Source: Linepithema humile (taxonomy: Eukaryota; Arthropoda; Insecta; Hymenoptera; Formicidae). Taken from it: a stretch of 64,000 nucleotides of DNA. The stretch is taken from positions 35,429,264-35,493,263 of the forward strand of contig NC_090129.1 in assembly GCF_040581485.1 (NCBI RefSeq), written 5' to 3'. The notes beneath the pieces were generated by a model that worked only from the letters and a program-made list of their open reading frames with translations, had not been told where the DNA came from and did not search any database. The number at the start of each line of letters is the position of its first letter. The first letter of the stretch is position 1. Position numbers and translations under genes: made by a program. Of the stretch, positions 25,367-64,000 are shown piece by piece.

Positions 25367-25513
25367 ATGCCTGCAAACAAGTCGAACCTGTCGACGCCCC
25401 GTAAAGAGAAGCCCAGTAACGGGCTGGTCGTTGCCTCCGCCGCGGCCGCCGCCACCAAGAAGAAGAAGCGTTCCACCTGCGTTAAGCATAAAAAACATTG
25501 CAAGCAATACCTG
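25367..25513 (+). CDS. Probable first coding exon, gene identity unknown (possible alternative 5' exon of the MDM1-like locus)
   Basis: An ATG in good context (GAACAATGCC) opens 49 codons beginning MPANKSNLSTPRKEKPSNGL, with an alanine run, a KKKKR basic cluster and KHKKHCKQYL at the end. It stops at a strong donor (CTG/GTGAGT at 25514) in phase 0. GC content and codon use look coding, and the upstream region looks like a promoter. I do not recognise the protein. The next plus-strand coding exon found, 51924, also enters in phase 0. The two could therefore be joined by a 26-kb intron, giving an MDM1-like isoform with a basic N-terminus. Alternatively the partner exon was missed. Confidence 0.55.
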
Positions 25514-27115
25514 GTGAGTGTGAGCCGACGAGTTAAAAATACTGCGAATAGAGCGGCCATGTTGACGGGAAAGAGGACGCGCGTCCCGATCACGAGACGC
25601 GCGTCGCGTCGATTTATAGAACATCAGCGATCTATGTACTCCGATCGATCGTTCCGAGAGCCACCGTGGTGCGATTCATCCCTTGAGTGCACGGCATTTT
25701 TGACTGCTTTCTGTTATGAAACATAGAATAGAGACGCTACCTTCCAGCAGGATGCCAAAGGTTAGGGACGCTTCCTAGGGGAATATCGAGTGTTATTGAC
25801 CCCGAACGGCGTGACTCCGACCCGGTGCCTGCGCGGGGAGGGAAAACGCGTCCCCTTGCTTGTAAGCTTTTAATCAGTTTCTTTTAGTTTCACTCCTCGC
25901 CGTGTTCCTCTTCACTCTTTCCTACCGCCAAAACCTGAAATGTAAATATTTTAGACGTAGAAAATGTTATATGTGTTACAGCTGTGTAGAAATGTGCAAA
26001 AATACAAATACTTTCAATCTGTTCATTTTAGTTGCACTCCATACTTTGTTACATATTATTTTCTTTTAATGTTTTCTTTTATTAAGGCCTAAAAATACAC
26101 CTATTTCACATTAGATGCCAAAAGATGTAACTAAAATAAATAGATATATTATTATTTTCAATCTGATCGAAACCAGATTACAATGTATGTATAATCCTAA
26201 ATATGTCAAAGACATATAATTAATGAGCTTATAAATTCCGATGATGTTTTGCATGTGTTTTCATAGAAAAATATAAATTGAACAAAAATGTGGCTCTCTT
26301 TATGTATCAAAAAATGAACGGAGTTTTTTTATTAATCTAATATTTTTAATCGTGAAAACAATTAATAACGAAAATATAACTTTCACTTTTGGTTGTTATG
26401 CACCTTTTTATTTTAGTTTTTTATTTATATTTTTTTACGAAAACGCGATGCTCGCTCGTGATTGCTCACGTCAGAACGGTCAGCGATATAACGAGTGGGA
26501 ACGATCGATCGGTGTTGAGCATGCTTCGGTGCCGATCGCGCGATGCGATTCCTATTTCGAGTTCCTCTTGATGAATACATTAAGCGATTAAACATTCGAA
26601 ATATTACATTTCGTATATAGTACAATAATATAAATTACAATGTCAATAACATATTATCGAAATAAATTTATCGAGGCACGACGATATAACGGTAATTGTT
26701 TGGTTAAATTGAAACAACATGGATATGATCTAATATTTAACGAACGCGTGGTTAAGCGCGTTATTAGGTCAACAGTCTCATGTAAATTTTGTGTAAATTT
26801 CTAGAACATACTTCTCTCGCGCGTTATATCACATACGTGACATACGTACGAGGGCGTGGGTTAAAGGGTATAAATGAGGATTCGGTGACGTGGCATCACG
26901 GGGGACTCTCGTCCCAATATCGTATTGTACATATATATATATGTATATATACATCCAAGCATTTTTATCACGCACCCTAGTACTCGTAGTGGTAGCTGTC
27001 AAATATCTACTATATTGTACATTTTGTGGTGATATATAAACGACGTTACGTAAACATTATGTTTAAATGTTTTATTTTTACAATCAGGTCCTGTGTGTAT
27101 GCACTGACATAAAGT

Positions 27116-27132
27116 CCCCCCCCCCCCCCCCC
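27116..27132. repeat. Poly(C) run of 17
   Basis: Seventeen consecutive C in otherwise AT-rich DNA; the opposite strand is a G17 run. Confidence 0.95.
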
Positions 27133-30100
27133 TATCCTTATGAATATTAGTACGTGATTTTCTGTGCACCGTATATAATTTTTTCTCGTACAAACTTTAA
27201 CCACAATGAAATCACCAAGTCAGATTAGCGACTTGCAATTACTTCGATTAAATGTTTATTTGACATTACTTGCATAAACAACGAGCATAAAAGGGATTCC
27301 AGCTAAGTTGTTGCATAATTTTCGCGCTTTCAACGTAGTTTATATAATATTCATTTAGGTGAAATTAATTTAAAAATAAAGCTGCTTGTTGCATTGTTTT
27401 TGCGATGCAAATTGCAATTCGAACAGATGCTATTCTTCGCAAATCAACGTCAATTACGACGATCGATTGGATCGAGAGGATCTTTCCGAAAGAAAGGGTA
27501 AACTCGCTTCGGTATCGCGACGTGACAATTCACGTGTATTGATTCAGACTCGAGAAAAAGAGGTTGTTGCTGATTCGGCGAGAATAAAAGGCAATGACAG
27601 CAATCCCACTTCCGTAGCCACTTGAATCTCTTCCCATTATGCTTTGCAGGTACAAAAATTAGCAGAGCCGTGCATAATTAGCTCGGCTGCATGAAGAAAT
27701 ACTCTATCTTCCTCTCTTTTACCCGGCTTAGTCACGGTAATTTATTGCGATATCTGTTTCTCTTCATTTAATTGTTGATTTAATTATCGATCTTTTCAAC
27801 CGTTTTATTTAATCAAGATTACTTATAAGTAATATGCAAATTCAAAGGAGCAGCCACCGTGCAATCGGAATAAGAAAAATTTGGAAGGCCACATGAGAAT
27901 ATAAGATCTTCATCAGCTTTCTTTTTTTTTTCTTTTTTCTTTCTTTTTCAGCGCGAAAGAAACCAAGAGATCAAATTTCATATTTTCCTGCAATTTCACG
28001 TTTTAATATAACGATAAAATTACCAAGTAAAATCAACAATTTGCTCGCTTTGACTAAATTTTAATTTTATTATTCGATATTACCTGATTAGCAAGGTCTG
28101 CACGAAGGACCAAGTAGCCTAGCCCGGCCATCGCACAAATTTCGCGTTTTGACGCAATATTAACTTGGATGAAATATTTATTCGAGAGTGCGACTGTTTA
28201 TTGTGTTGCCGTTTCATACCGCGCAAATTACGAATTGCGAATGCAGCTCGAGCAGGTGCTGTTCTTCATACGCTGCGAACGCGACTATGGGGAACGGAAG
28301 CGGAAGTCGAGCGTAACGTGTCGTTTGACGAGCGCGGAACGCATATGTGCAGCGCGCGTCCATGTAAGTGTATTAATAGTGTTGCAAACGCGATGTTTCC
28401 CGTCGCACGATACGCGAGAGAAACGGAGGCAGTTTATGTTTTTTAGAAATTATAAATGCTCAGAAATTTCGTAGTTTGTAATATAAAATTTGAGTTAAAA
28501 AAAAATGAAAAAAATATCCGTGATTTGTAAGATCAGTTTCATACTTTGGCATCGAAGATAGACTATACAAGTAACGGTTCTATCTCATTCTTGCTCGGAA
28601 ATCTTTGCTCCAAAAAATTATTTTTTGTCTTCTATTAATTTTATCTCAGGTTTATTGCGCGACGATAAAAGAGGGACGTCGGACCTACTTCACGGTAGGT
28701 CTTGAGAGCACAATAGGCGTCTAAAATAATGCAAGCAATAGTCGTTATTGTCTCGTCGATCATTCTTAGTTAGCGGCGATTAACGATAAATCCGTCAGAT
28801 AGTAGGCGCAGTCGGCGGAACACTTCGGCGAAGATTTTAATTAACCCACTTGCGCGCCGCGTATAGACAGACACACCGGCCTGTCGCATGATTCTCGTTT
28901 TTCTATTGGGGATATGAGGGAGTGGATTCTCGCGACGAGGAATTAAATTGCGCCGAAGGGTGTCTGCTCTTTTGTCAAATATCATAAAGGATCTGTAATT
29001 TCGTCGTCCTTCTGCCGATCATGAGATCCGACCTGAAGTTTCCACGATCAATTACAGCAGATTGCAGCAAAAGCTTCATCGGTTTTCGCGTGTGAACTCT
29101 CAAACGCCAGGGGAATTCGAAGATTTAAAGATCCAAAGGTTTAACGGTCTTTTTTTTAAAGCTCTGTTTTTCTAATGGATATAACTGATGGACCCGAGAA
29201 TACGTGAATTCCAGACGTTGTTTCGCGGAGAAATTTTATTTCGCTTAATTTTGTTTCATTTATCAACGCACACGAAAGTCTCTTTCACGACTTCATGTAA
29301 ATATGGAACACATTTTTCGAATGGCCGACAATTTTTTTAAACTCTTACACCTGCAGCACAGTACTACATTTTATTTCTCAGTTTGCACCTCATACATCCT
29401 CAAGGAAGCAATCAGTATTTGTTTCTCAGGTAAGTGACAGTTTTGCGAGTGGGTACGTTTTGTTACTACCGAATGATTGATATGATGTACAAAGATGCAT
29501 CGCCAATAGGCGTATTCTCGGAGTTTAATACGGAAACATTGTTATATAACATGTTCCAAAAAATGTTGACAAAAAAAATACGATTCAAGAAATAATAAAA
29601 AAAATTGACACACAAAAAATTGGGTTACGTCGCAAGTTCGATAATTGGCATTGAACGAAATAGTTTGGCGACGCTGTTTTCTAACAATGCGCACAAGAAG
29701 CGCATTATCAATTGCATGGGCCGATAGAAACATCATCGCGCGTATGAGATTACCAGAATTAATTGGTTGACAAAATGCCCGAGCGGTAATCGAACAAATT
29801 CTAATATAACTCAAAAAACGAATGCTTGCTATGCAGTGTGCTATCGATGCCAAACGAGATGGAAGAATCTAATTAAAAATTTTGCGATTCGACGATGTAC
29901 GTACGATCGAAATACCATTATAAAAATAACTGATGTTGCATAAATGTAGAATATTAACTAAATAAACTATGTTAATTAATTAAATATTTGCAGATACATT
30001 TTTTTTATACATCTGTAAATATGGATGTAGCTGCAAGTAAATCGCTTGATATTAAAATTGGCATAAGTTCTGCGAAACTCTTCAAATTTTGCGGAAAGTT

Positions 30101-33100
30101 AAAATTATTAAGAAACGAAGATAGAAAAAGGAAAGAACGGATTTTCAGTATAATATTCTCTTGACACGAATTTAAATATAAAATATCAGATATTTGTATA
30201 AATTAAAATAAAGTCGATATAAACTTGTAATATTATCTGCAACATATCATACATTTAAAAGCATAATTAACAACACTCACATTTACGTCACTCATTCGCG
30301 AAATGTTAAACGTACATACAAGTGCACTCAGTCAATATGTATATGTACGATATTAATCGATATTAGTTTTAAAAAAATCATCACGTCGCATTGTTACTCT
30401 CATATATCATTGAAATAATTTCTTGCAATCGCGGGAACGGCGTACGACGACAAAACGTACATACATACTCATCGCGACAGTACGACGGAATGAGGAATGA
30501 ATTTCTCATCGTGCGAACGACGTGAAGCAACGATATTTTCGCGAGTAACAAAAAAATAATTTCCAACTTCCTCAACGTCCGCGACTACCCGAATTCATCG
30601 CGGAAGCTCCGACTGCCTCTTTCATCCCCTTGAATATTCGTGCTGAATAGGAAACGGCAAATTCTCGGCGTTTATTTGGGTCACGGATATGTGTTATTTA
30701 ATGCGGATCGAAGCGTGACCAAAGCGGATATCGCTCGAGAGTTGCACGACTCCGGATCGATGTTAGACATCGCGACGCGTCAGTCAGTGGCCACAGCACG
30801 TCAATACTAACAGAACGAGACATGATTGTCTCCGGAAGATAAGGATTACATTGTAAATATATTGTTCAATGAATATTTTAATTCTACTTAACGTTTAATT
30901 CTACTTAATCATTCAACTTATTTATTTCAAAAATTATTATTATTATATATATATAGTTATACTTTGTTTAATATATTTATTTAATATTTAACTATAATAA
31001 AATTTTATGTTTAATTATATTGAAAAATTATTTTATCATGCGATGGTCAAATCTTCAATCAAGTATTTGAAATCGTAGACATATAATTGAAACATTTTTG
31101 TTTCATTTAACGGAGACAATCTTTTAAACACTATCGTCGTTTTGCAGTCTATGCATGATGGTGGACAAATTGTTTGTAGGGATGACAGAAGTTTAGTAAC
31201 ATATACCTTCATTTATCCACTTATCCTTATATTTGCCAACACGAATTACGTCTCGTGTACCATTACGCCCTGCCAGGAATATTACAGCTCTCCCGCGCGT
31301 CTCAAGTATTCTAAATCCGAGCGAATATTCATCCACCTGACGACCAAGCCAGCACGTGTATGAGCAAGGGAATCCCCGCAGTCTCTGCTGCCGGAAGAGG
31401 AACGCGCGCGGTTGCACCGACTGCATAGCGTGCCCGATTTCAATGCTGGCGTATCCTATCGATTCCGTGCAATGTCGTTTTTTATTAGAGCACCACGTTC
31501 ATCGCTTGGTGTTCAAACTCAATAAACGGCAGCTCTCGAAAATTTTTATAGCGTCAATAACTTTAAAATTTGACAAAATGAAATAGCTATCTGTAAATTC
31601 ATACATATAATAAAATAAAAATAAAAAAATTAATAAAATAAAAATTATTTATATGTGAACGACAGAACGTTCGAAAATAATGAACTAAATCATTTTTATG
31701 ATAGGGAAGATAATTATTATTTATTAACAAGGCGCGCACATGTTAAACTATTTAAGTTTTTATTCTATCGCGATAAATAAATTTACTTATATTTATTATA
31801 AGTTTTTTTTAGTAACAATAGCCAGCCGAGTCGCCACTTTAAGCGGAGAATCCAAATGGCTAAAGTCAATCCAGCCGGCATTAAATACGAAGGGTTAATC
31901 CTTGAATAGTGACTCGAGATCCCTGCAATATCCAGGCACAGCCTCGTGCACTGCGTTTTTAAAAAAACTTTCTAACGAGCTACTAACATACCACTCAAAA
32001 AGTGCGGAGGATTCTGCTGCCTTTGAAAGCGCGTTTTTGCGCTTTCTCGTAAATTATATAATTTATCTGATTCTAGATATTTTCAGAAATTCGCGCACGC
32101 GAACGATTAGCGAAGGGATAATATGTTATCCTTGATATTCAACGTGCGATGGAAACGTCACGCACCGCGTTATTTCAATTCATCCTCGTAGTAAGCTGTA
32201 AACAGCACAAAAGCCCATAATAAACCTTCAACACACACTACACGGTCGCTCTCACGTCCACTTTCCTCGCGTTTCGCGACAGAAAAGTTCGCGATATCGA
32301 AAATTCGACTCTGTCAAGAATTTCGTCTCGTGTTTCGAGTTATGTCACGGGGATGATGACGTCATGATAACTCGGAAAATACGCCTATCGTGGCGATCCG
32401 ATCTGGCGGCCGCTGGGAGTTTACCGGCGCGTCGCGACGCTGCTCTGGCTCGACATCGTGGCGCCGGATACGTGACGAGCACGACGAACGGCGAGTAAGA
32501 AGAAACAAAGAAAAAGGAAAAGGGAAAGAGGAAGCCGCGATAGAAGTATATCCCGGAATAAAGGCAGAATAGTGTAGAGGGCTTATTAAAGATAATACGA
32601 CGCTTGATTACAGAGCAATTTTGATTTTCTGTTATCGCACAAAAAAAAATTCGAAATAATACTATTATTATTCTTATACATATATTAATCTTCGAATAGT
32701 ACTATAAATATTATTAAGTTTTTGCTTTCTTGAAATCTGTACGAGTTCATTTCTTTAATTTATTAAAAAATTCAAAGATTTAGAAGGAAAAAATTTTTGA
32801 TCGCGCATATATTAGATTGCACCGCATGAAATTGTTGATATTTAATCTGAAAATGATTGATTGCGATTAGTATAAATCATATAAAATATGTTGTATTAGA
32901 ATTTACAACAGTATCGTTGTGTTTTTACTGAAATCATTTTTACATCTTGTTTTCTTGTCCAAATAAATTAGTATTTATTACAATTTATTTGTGAAAACTA
33001 GTTTAATTGGTTAAATATCAGCAATTTCTGTAATACTATCTAATATTTCTTTCACTATTCGTTTATCACAATTTTTAACGATATTTTCGAAAATTATTAA

Positions 33101-34376
33101 CGAAATCTAAAAGATTTTTATTTGTGTATTTATTTTTGGAGTAAAGAAAACGTATCGAAGAGGAAACAGTATCTAAAACAAAGGTAAATTAATACACAAG
33201 TAAAGCGAAAAACGAGTATCTTTTGTATGATATACTCGACCATCTCTGCATTAGAGTCGTAGCAAACCCCCCCAACTGATGCTTCTGAATCCCCGATTCA
33301 TCTTTAACTTGGAACATTATCTAATCCGGTGATGTGCCCGCTTCTGTTTTGCGCTCTCCTCGTTTCCGTGACAGCCGTCCGCTCCGTTCTTGCTACGGCT
33401 TTGCTCTAGAATACTGCGATTTGATCAAATTTGCAACGATGATACGCAATTCAACAGTTATATCGACAATATCTTTTCAATTTGTTTCCACTCCAGTACC
33501 GTCCTTACCTATTCCCGTGTCCATTAAATAAGTTCAGCAATGTTTAGAATTTTATTTCTCCTTTTCTCGTCGTGACGCATTATGAGGACGGAGGACTGAT
33601 GTAATATGAACGAAGGAAGGAAGAGGCAAACTGCAATGGCGTTTGCAACGCGAGACACGCCAAAATGAGAAAGAGGAACGCAAAAGGGAAAAGTGGATGC
33701 GAAGGAGAGAACAGAAAAGATTATCGATGAGCGTTACGCAAGGGGAATTCTTGAGAAGAAGAGTTTTAAAGGACCGCGGAAATATTGAACAATGCAGGAT
33801 GTTTAATAATGGACGACAAAATCGAGAAAAGATACAGATACTTCGATTGGAAGTCCAATTTTCTACGGTAAAAATTTGATTAAATAGCGCCTTAAACGTA
33901 TTTGTATACCCACCTTTCAATTAAAATGCTCTTGAGATAAAATTAAAATCGGGAAAAATCAACGAAAGTCCATTAATTGAACGTCAAATAACTAATCAAA
34001 CTTGCCGTAAGATTTTCGCCGGAACAAGCAAATTTCTCCCTCTCGAGTTTATCTAAAAATCTTACCGGTTTGACGCCAATTAGCAAACATTACGTATACA
34101 CTACATGAATCGAAAGCAAGGGGGATAAACCGGAAAAGAAAAAAGCGAGCGCGAACAGTTGGCGCGGCGATTGGCGTATCGGGCATGAGAATCGGTGCGG
34201 CGACGGAGGAACCCGGGAATCATCGCAAGGAACCAGAACCACCACCTTCCGAATGTGGAGGCAATTCGGAACTACCTCCACATCGAACGGCGCGCACGTA
34301 TGTACGTGTGCCACGGAGGCGGGTGGTCGGAAAAGCCCCCCTAGAAAATAGATGCTAGACCAAACGGATAGTTGCA

Positions 34377-34408
34377 AAGTGAGTGAGTGAGTGAGTAAGT
34401 GAGTGAGT

Positions 34409-34458
<50 letters not shown>
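34377..34458. repeat. (GAGT)n/(GA)n compound microsatellite
   Basis: About nine GAGT-type units followed by about 23 GA units. It generates long spurious Arg/Glu and Leu/Ser open frames on both strands. Confidence 0.95.
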
Positions 34459-34463
<5 letters not shown>

Positions 34464-34585
34464 CAACAGGAAGCAAAGGAGGGAGAAAGAGAGAGAAATA
34501 TGGCGCGTACGCGCGACGCGAGTAAGTACGCAACGGTGGTGCGAGAGAGTGTGAGAGAGAGAAAGAGAGGAAGAAATGAAGGAGT

Positions 34586-35090
34586 CAGTGGCGAATTCAG
34601 GGACTTTAGGACCCTGGCAAGCCAATGTAGCTTTCTATCTATAAGGATATTCCTCTGATAACTGATCATAATAACACCGATTTCATTGCAACTTGAATCA
34701 TTTTTTGTCACTTTCCTTAGTTCTAGGAAATAAAAAAAAATTAATCCCATCAATCTACATCAATCTATACGAGATTCTATAGTATTTGAATTCTGAGATA
34801 CTCAAACTTGACAATTTTCAAATTAAATCCTTTAATTAAAAAACAATTATTACAACATTCTCGATAATTAATAAGTTTGCAAAAGATACAGAATAGGAAA
34901 AATTGGATTGACTTAACGGATAATCGTGAAACTTGATCTTGTAACTTTGAAAAGAAGCTTTTTCCGCGATATAAAGTAATATAGTTTTTTACCAATGATT
35001 CTTAGAAATCTGACGAGTCTTTGAAAAATGCAAAAACGAAATTTCTGCGCTCCGGGGTTCCCGCGAACCCCGGAGGACAATTCGCCACTG
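34586..35090. mobile_element. Non-autonomous hAT-type MITE
   Basis: 505 bp with perfect 12-bp terminal inverted repeats CAGTGGCGAATT / AATTCGCCACTG. CAGTGGCG ends are typical of several hAT families. Flanking octamers GAAGGAGT and CGAGGAGT agree at 6 of 8 positions, fitting a decayed 8-bp target duplication. A GC-rich subterminal hairpin (CTCCGGGGTTC-CCGC-GAACCCCGGAG, 35050-35075) lies near the right end. No transposase is encoded. Confidence 0.75.
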
Positions 35091-37689
35091 CGAGGAGTTT
35101 AGCGATGCGGCGGCGGGACGGAAAGTGAGACGGAGAGAGCGAATGAGTAGAGCCAGCCGGCCGGCAAGGGAGGACGTTGCGGACTATCGACCCGGTCTAC
35201 GCTCCGGCTCGACGCCTGCGCTCGCAACCCCTCTCGTCGTCCCCGCGGACCGTCTTGCCGGCGACGCGGCGCTCTACGTAACGTCGGTGCGGCGACGGTG
35301 GGACCAGCAGTGCCTCTCACGATTCCGTTCTCGCTCTGCCCTCCGTCTCGTCGTGAACGCTGTTCGTACGTGTCCGGGGTGTCACCTGGGTGCCGACGTG
35401 CATACAGATACACACACATAAACATATACGCAATACAGACAATGATACGCTAACACATACACGCATACACATCCGCATCGTTACGCATTAGACTCATCTC
35501 TACCTTAATCTGTCTCTCTGTCCCTCTTTCTCTTCGCTCCCTGCTTCAACCGCTGATCACTTCACACGTTCACGCAGACACGCTAACGCGAGACACTACC
35601 GGCGCGTGTCACGACTACGTACGATAGTGTGGATGCGATCGCACTGGCGACTCTCTCACTCCGTTACGCGATTGCGGCTCTCGTCGTCTATAACGTGGAC
35701 GCAGCGAGAAAATTTAATTAAACGGGATTAGTGCTGACCGACGGTTGTGCCGGTGCGACCAGCTGTCGCGTTTCATACCGGCGTCTCCTCTTCTTCGAAG
35801 CTTTCGTAGATTCCTTTTCGATGGTGCTCGTATAGGTGCGCATACGCATATATATGCGTGGGGAAGGCGAGCCGGTGAACTGACAGGTGCGCGTCGAAGA
35901 AGCTCCAACTATACTGGCAATCGAGTCGTCGGAATAAACGGAGCGAAGGAAAGAGAAAGGGAGACAAAAAAGAAAGTGATAAAAAGAAAGAGAGATAGAA
36001 TTTAGGATGAAAAAAGCCTCGTGACGTGCGCGACCAGAGGAAGCGGAAGTTTATCGGGACAGAGATGACGAAGTAATAAAACTGGAGAGTTTCTGGCTTC
36101 CTGATCAATTTCATTTTTATTTGTCTTCTTCGTCGGCAAATTGCTTCAAAAAATCTCGACGATAGATCCGTTTTAGTCATCAAGCGCTGTCTGCCGATTT
36201 GTTCAGCGTCACCTGAAAAATATTTGACCGACGTCTTTTTACGAATTCCGTGTAATAAGTAACGAGTGTATATATCAGCCTTTGACGCAGTCATCAAACA
36301 GTGATGATCTTCATTCTTCGTCGCTAATGAAACTTTATCAGCGCGATTATAAATCGATGACCTTGGCTTCGGTTGCGCATCGCTGCTGATGTCTCGCAAT
36401 TGACTATATTCCACCTTTCTCTCGCACACACACAGGCAGCTGTAGGTCGGCTTGTAGATCGACGTATAACGTTAAACGGATTCTATATGATCCTTTCACG
36501 AAGTTGTCCGAGCAAGCAAAATTCTGATCGATGTGTCGTATACGCGCTTCTTTCCCCGCGACGTCGAACAAAGTGCGGTGGCCACCGACTTATTCCTTCG
36601 CTTTCCTTCTTTCGCGCTCTTATATTTCCATTAAGAATCTCCATAATCGCTTTCTGACTCTCCGTCGATGATACTTTAATATTCATTACACTCTTGCCTC
36701 CCGTTATATTGATTTCAGTGAGAGCATAATCATTTCCTCTTGATTATCTTACAATTTATCTAAATATCAGCTTGATAATCTTCAAGATGACAGAATAATC
36801 ATCATATGAAAACATTTGTCTTCCTTGTGTGTGTCAATTTACTATTAATTATTTCTTGTATTATCTTTTTCGTAATTCAGCTCCAAGTCTTCATTCATTA
36901 TTTATGATTTGTTACATAATCGTTGACTAAATAAATTTGGATTCTCCTCTACACGATGATTTGTTCTGACTCACTTCTTATTCCGTCTATCACATTTGCG
37001 ATTCTATTTATGGTCCACCTCACGTGTCTTACAAGGAGCCTCTCCGTTTTATCGCTTTACTGTCTTCATCGTCTCGCCCTTCTGTTATCTCGCCGCTTCC
37101 GATACGATCGCGTACAAAATCGCTTTCGATTTGCCGGACGCAATCGGATAGCAATCCCAAACTGCATATTGCGGTTCTTTTGCGATTTTTTATCCACTGG
37201 TGAAAACCGCGACGATCGCACGCGCGAATACCGGCATTGCGTTCCACCCACCCGCTCACACACTAATGCATATCCACGCACACATATCAGCGGTATCTCG
37301 TTTTTACACACGCGGTTTCTCTTCACCTTCCTTTACATACCGAACGGTCCAACGGAACACTCGAACAACTCTTTGGATTTAGAAACACGCGAAAATGTTG
37401 AGGGTGTATAATTTTTACGATTTTAAAATATAATGCAGAAAGAATTTTCGCTCAAGATTACTATTTTCAGAGTTCTCAAGATAAATGGTTTTTTTTTAAA
37501 AAAAAACATTATATAGGTGGAAACTCGTCCACCTTTTACATTTTGTAGATGATATGAAGATCAATTTATCTTGCATCATATAAATTGTGTCTTTAATATT
37601 TTATCATATATTCGAGTTTAAGAGTGTGTTTGAGTGTTCTTGGACAATCGTATATACGTATATATACTTACCGTTCTATTTATGTAACA

Positions 37690-37694
<5 letters not shown>

Positions 37695-37745
<51 letters not shown>
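37695..37745. repeat. (AT)n microsatellite
   Basis: About 25 AT units immediately upstream of the GC-rich region that contains the MDM1-like start exon. Confidence 0.95.
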
Positions 37746-37748
<3 letters not shown>

Positions 37749-37769
37749 GCACACCTACGCATATACACA

Positions 37770-38121
37770 GAGGGAGCAGTTCGGAGCCCGAACCCGAGCG
37801 CCGCTTACGAACACTGCCTTGAAGGCTGAGAAGAAGGTGGTGGTGAAGTAGTGAGTGGTGGACAAGGACGAGGAAACCGTGCAGTAGTGTATCGTCTGCG
37901 CCGTAGTCGACGCCGAGGAGCCGCGTCCTCCTCCTCGGCAGGACGCCTCCGACTTTGGCTTGTTGCTGACGACACCGCGTTGCGTGTCCGTCATCGTCGT
38001 CGTCGAGGAACGGTCGTCGCCCGCTAACGTAGCGGTTGTGTCACTACTACTGTCCCACTGCCCCACACATCGCGGCCTCATGATTGGTTCATTCTGGAAC
38101 CTCTGCCGTGCGTGCCCTTCA
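37770..38121 (+). promoter_or_regulatory. GC-rich 5' region upstream of the MDM1-like start
   Basis: A CpG-rich block contrasting sharply with its surroundings, probably promoter and/or 5' UTR. An in-frame upstream ATG at 38080 would add 14 residues (MIGSFWNLCRACPS) before MPIDK. Confidence 0.5.
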
Positions 38122-63872
<25,751 letters not shown>

Positions 63873-64000
63873 GTACGTATTCATTGTTATGACAATCTAC
63901 CGTCTCAACCAAAAAAAAAATCGAGAAAATTTCGCAAGTTCGTTGAATATAATGTATTTATAATTTTACAAATATCAATCTCTCGATAATATAGTTGAAA

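Larger units (their letters stand above)
25514..38121. other. Long region without recognised coding exons (large intron or intergenic)
   Basis: About 12.6 kb, largely AT-rich. It includes a 17-C homopolymer (27116-27132), a GAGT/GA microsatellite (34377-34458), a hAT-type MITE (34586-35090) and GC-rich patches at about 28.2, 32.4, 35.1-35.4 and 37.0-37.4 kb. None of the open frames there resembles a known protein or has a consistent exon structure. The GC-rich patches could be promoters or non-coding 5' exons. Confidence 0.55.

Noticed and set aside
28838..28860. TTAACCCACTTGCGCGCC, resembling a piggyBac MITE end
   Set aside because: No inverted partner with TTAA was found at a plausible distance.
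35773..36429. 218-codon open frame on the minus strand
   Set aside because: The longest uninterrupted frame, but it has no recognisable domain. It runs into Phe/Leu/Ser-rich sequence from a GA-rich strand and sits in a non-coding GC-variable region with no exon partners.
36956..37411. 151-codon frame on the plus strand
   Set aside because: Composition looks random, there is no family resemblance, and an overlapping minus-strand frame is equally open.

Overview
The window is nuclear DNA from an insect, most likely a hymenopteran such as an ant. That placement is an inference. It rests on split genes with GT-AG introns, AT-rich non-coding DNA with GC-rich 5' ends, abundant AT, GA and GT microsatellites, and small hAT-, piggyBac- and Penelope-type remnants. 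No operons, CRISPR arrays, rRNA or recognisable tRNA genes were seen.

Three protein-coding loci can be read by hand-splicing. (1) 226-7256, + strand: a complete 11-exon prolyl 3-hydroxylase (leprecan/P3H family, 734 aa), a secretory-pathway collagen-modifying enzyme. A 9-codon uORF precedes it and its stop overlaps the P3H start codon as ATGA. (2) 12553-23872, - strand: a complete 12-exon FCHo protein (986 aa), the F-BAR and mu-homology-domain initiator of clathrin-mediated endocytosis, convergent with P3H. All phases close, but one internal junction uses a weak donor. (3) From 38122 (or further upstream) to beyond 63872, + strand: the 5' part of an MDM1-like gene, a microtubule- and centriole-associated protein family. 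Its five small exons are scattered over 26 kb and carry the SEYxxxYxW / TEYxxQFxW repeats. It runs out of the window after exon 5.

The region 24-52 kb holds almost no coding sequence. It contains an orphan but convincing first coding exon at 25367-25513, which could be an alternative 5' exon of the MDM1 locus, plus several GC-rich patches that may be promoters or untranslated exons. The rest is microsatellites and short non-autonomous transposons.

The most striking non-coding structure is a 407-bp almost perfect palindrome at 51426-51832, bounded by TTAA and ending about 90 bp upstream of MDM1 exon 2. Others are a 35-bp perfect inverted pair at 59893-60240 with a hammerhead-ribozyme-like core of the kind carried by Penelope-like elements, a second foldback at 54229-54457, a 505-bp hAT-type MITE at 34586-35090 and a 281-bp piggyBac-type MITE at 9965-10245. 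No wholly new multi-gene system was found. Exon boundaries come from reading frames and splice consensus only; no transcript data were available.
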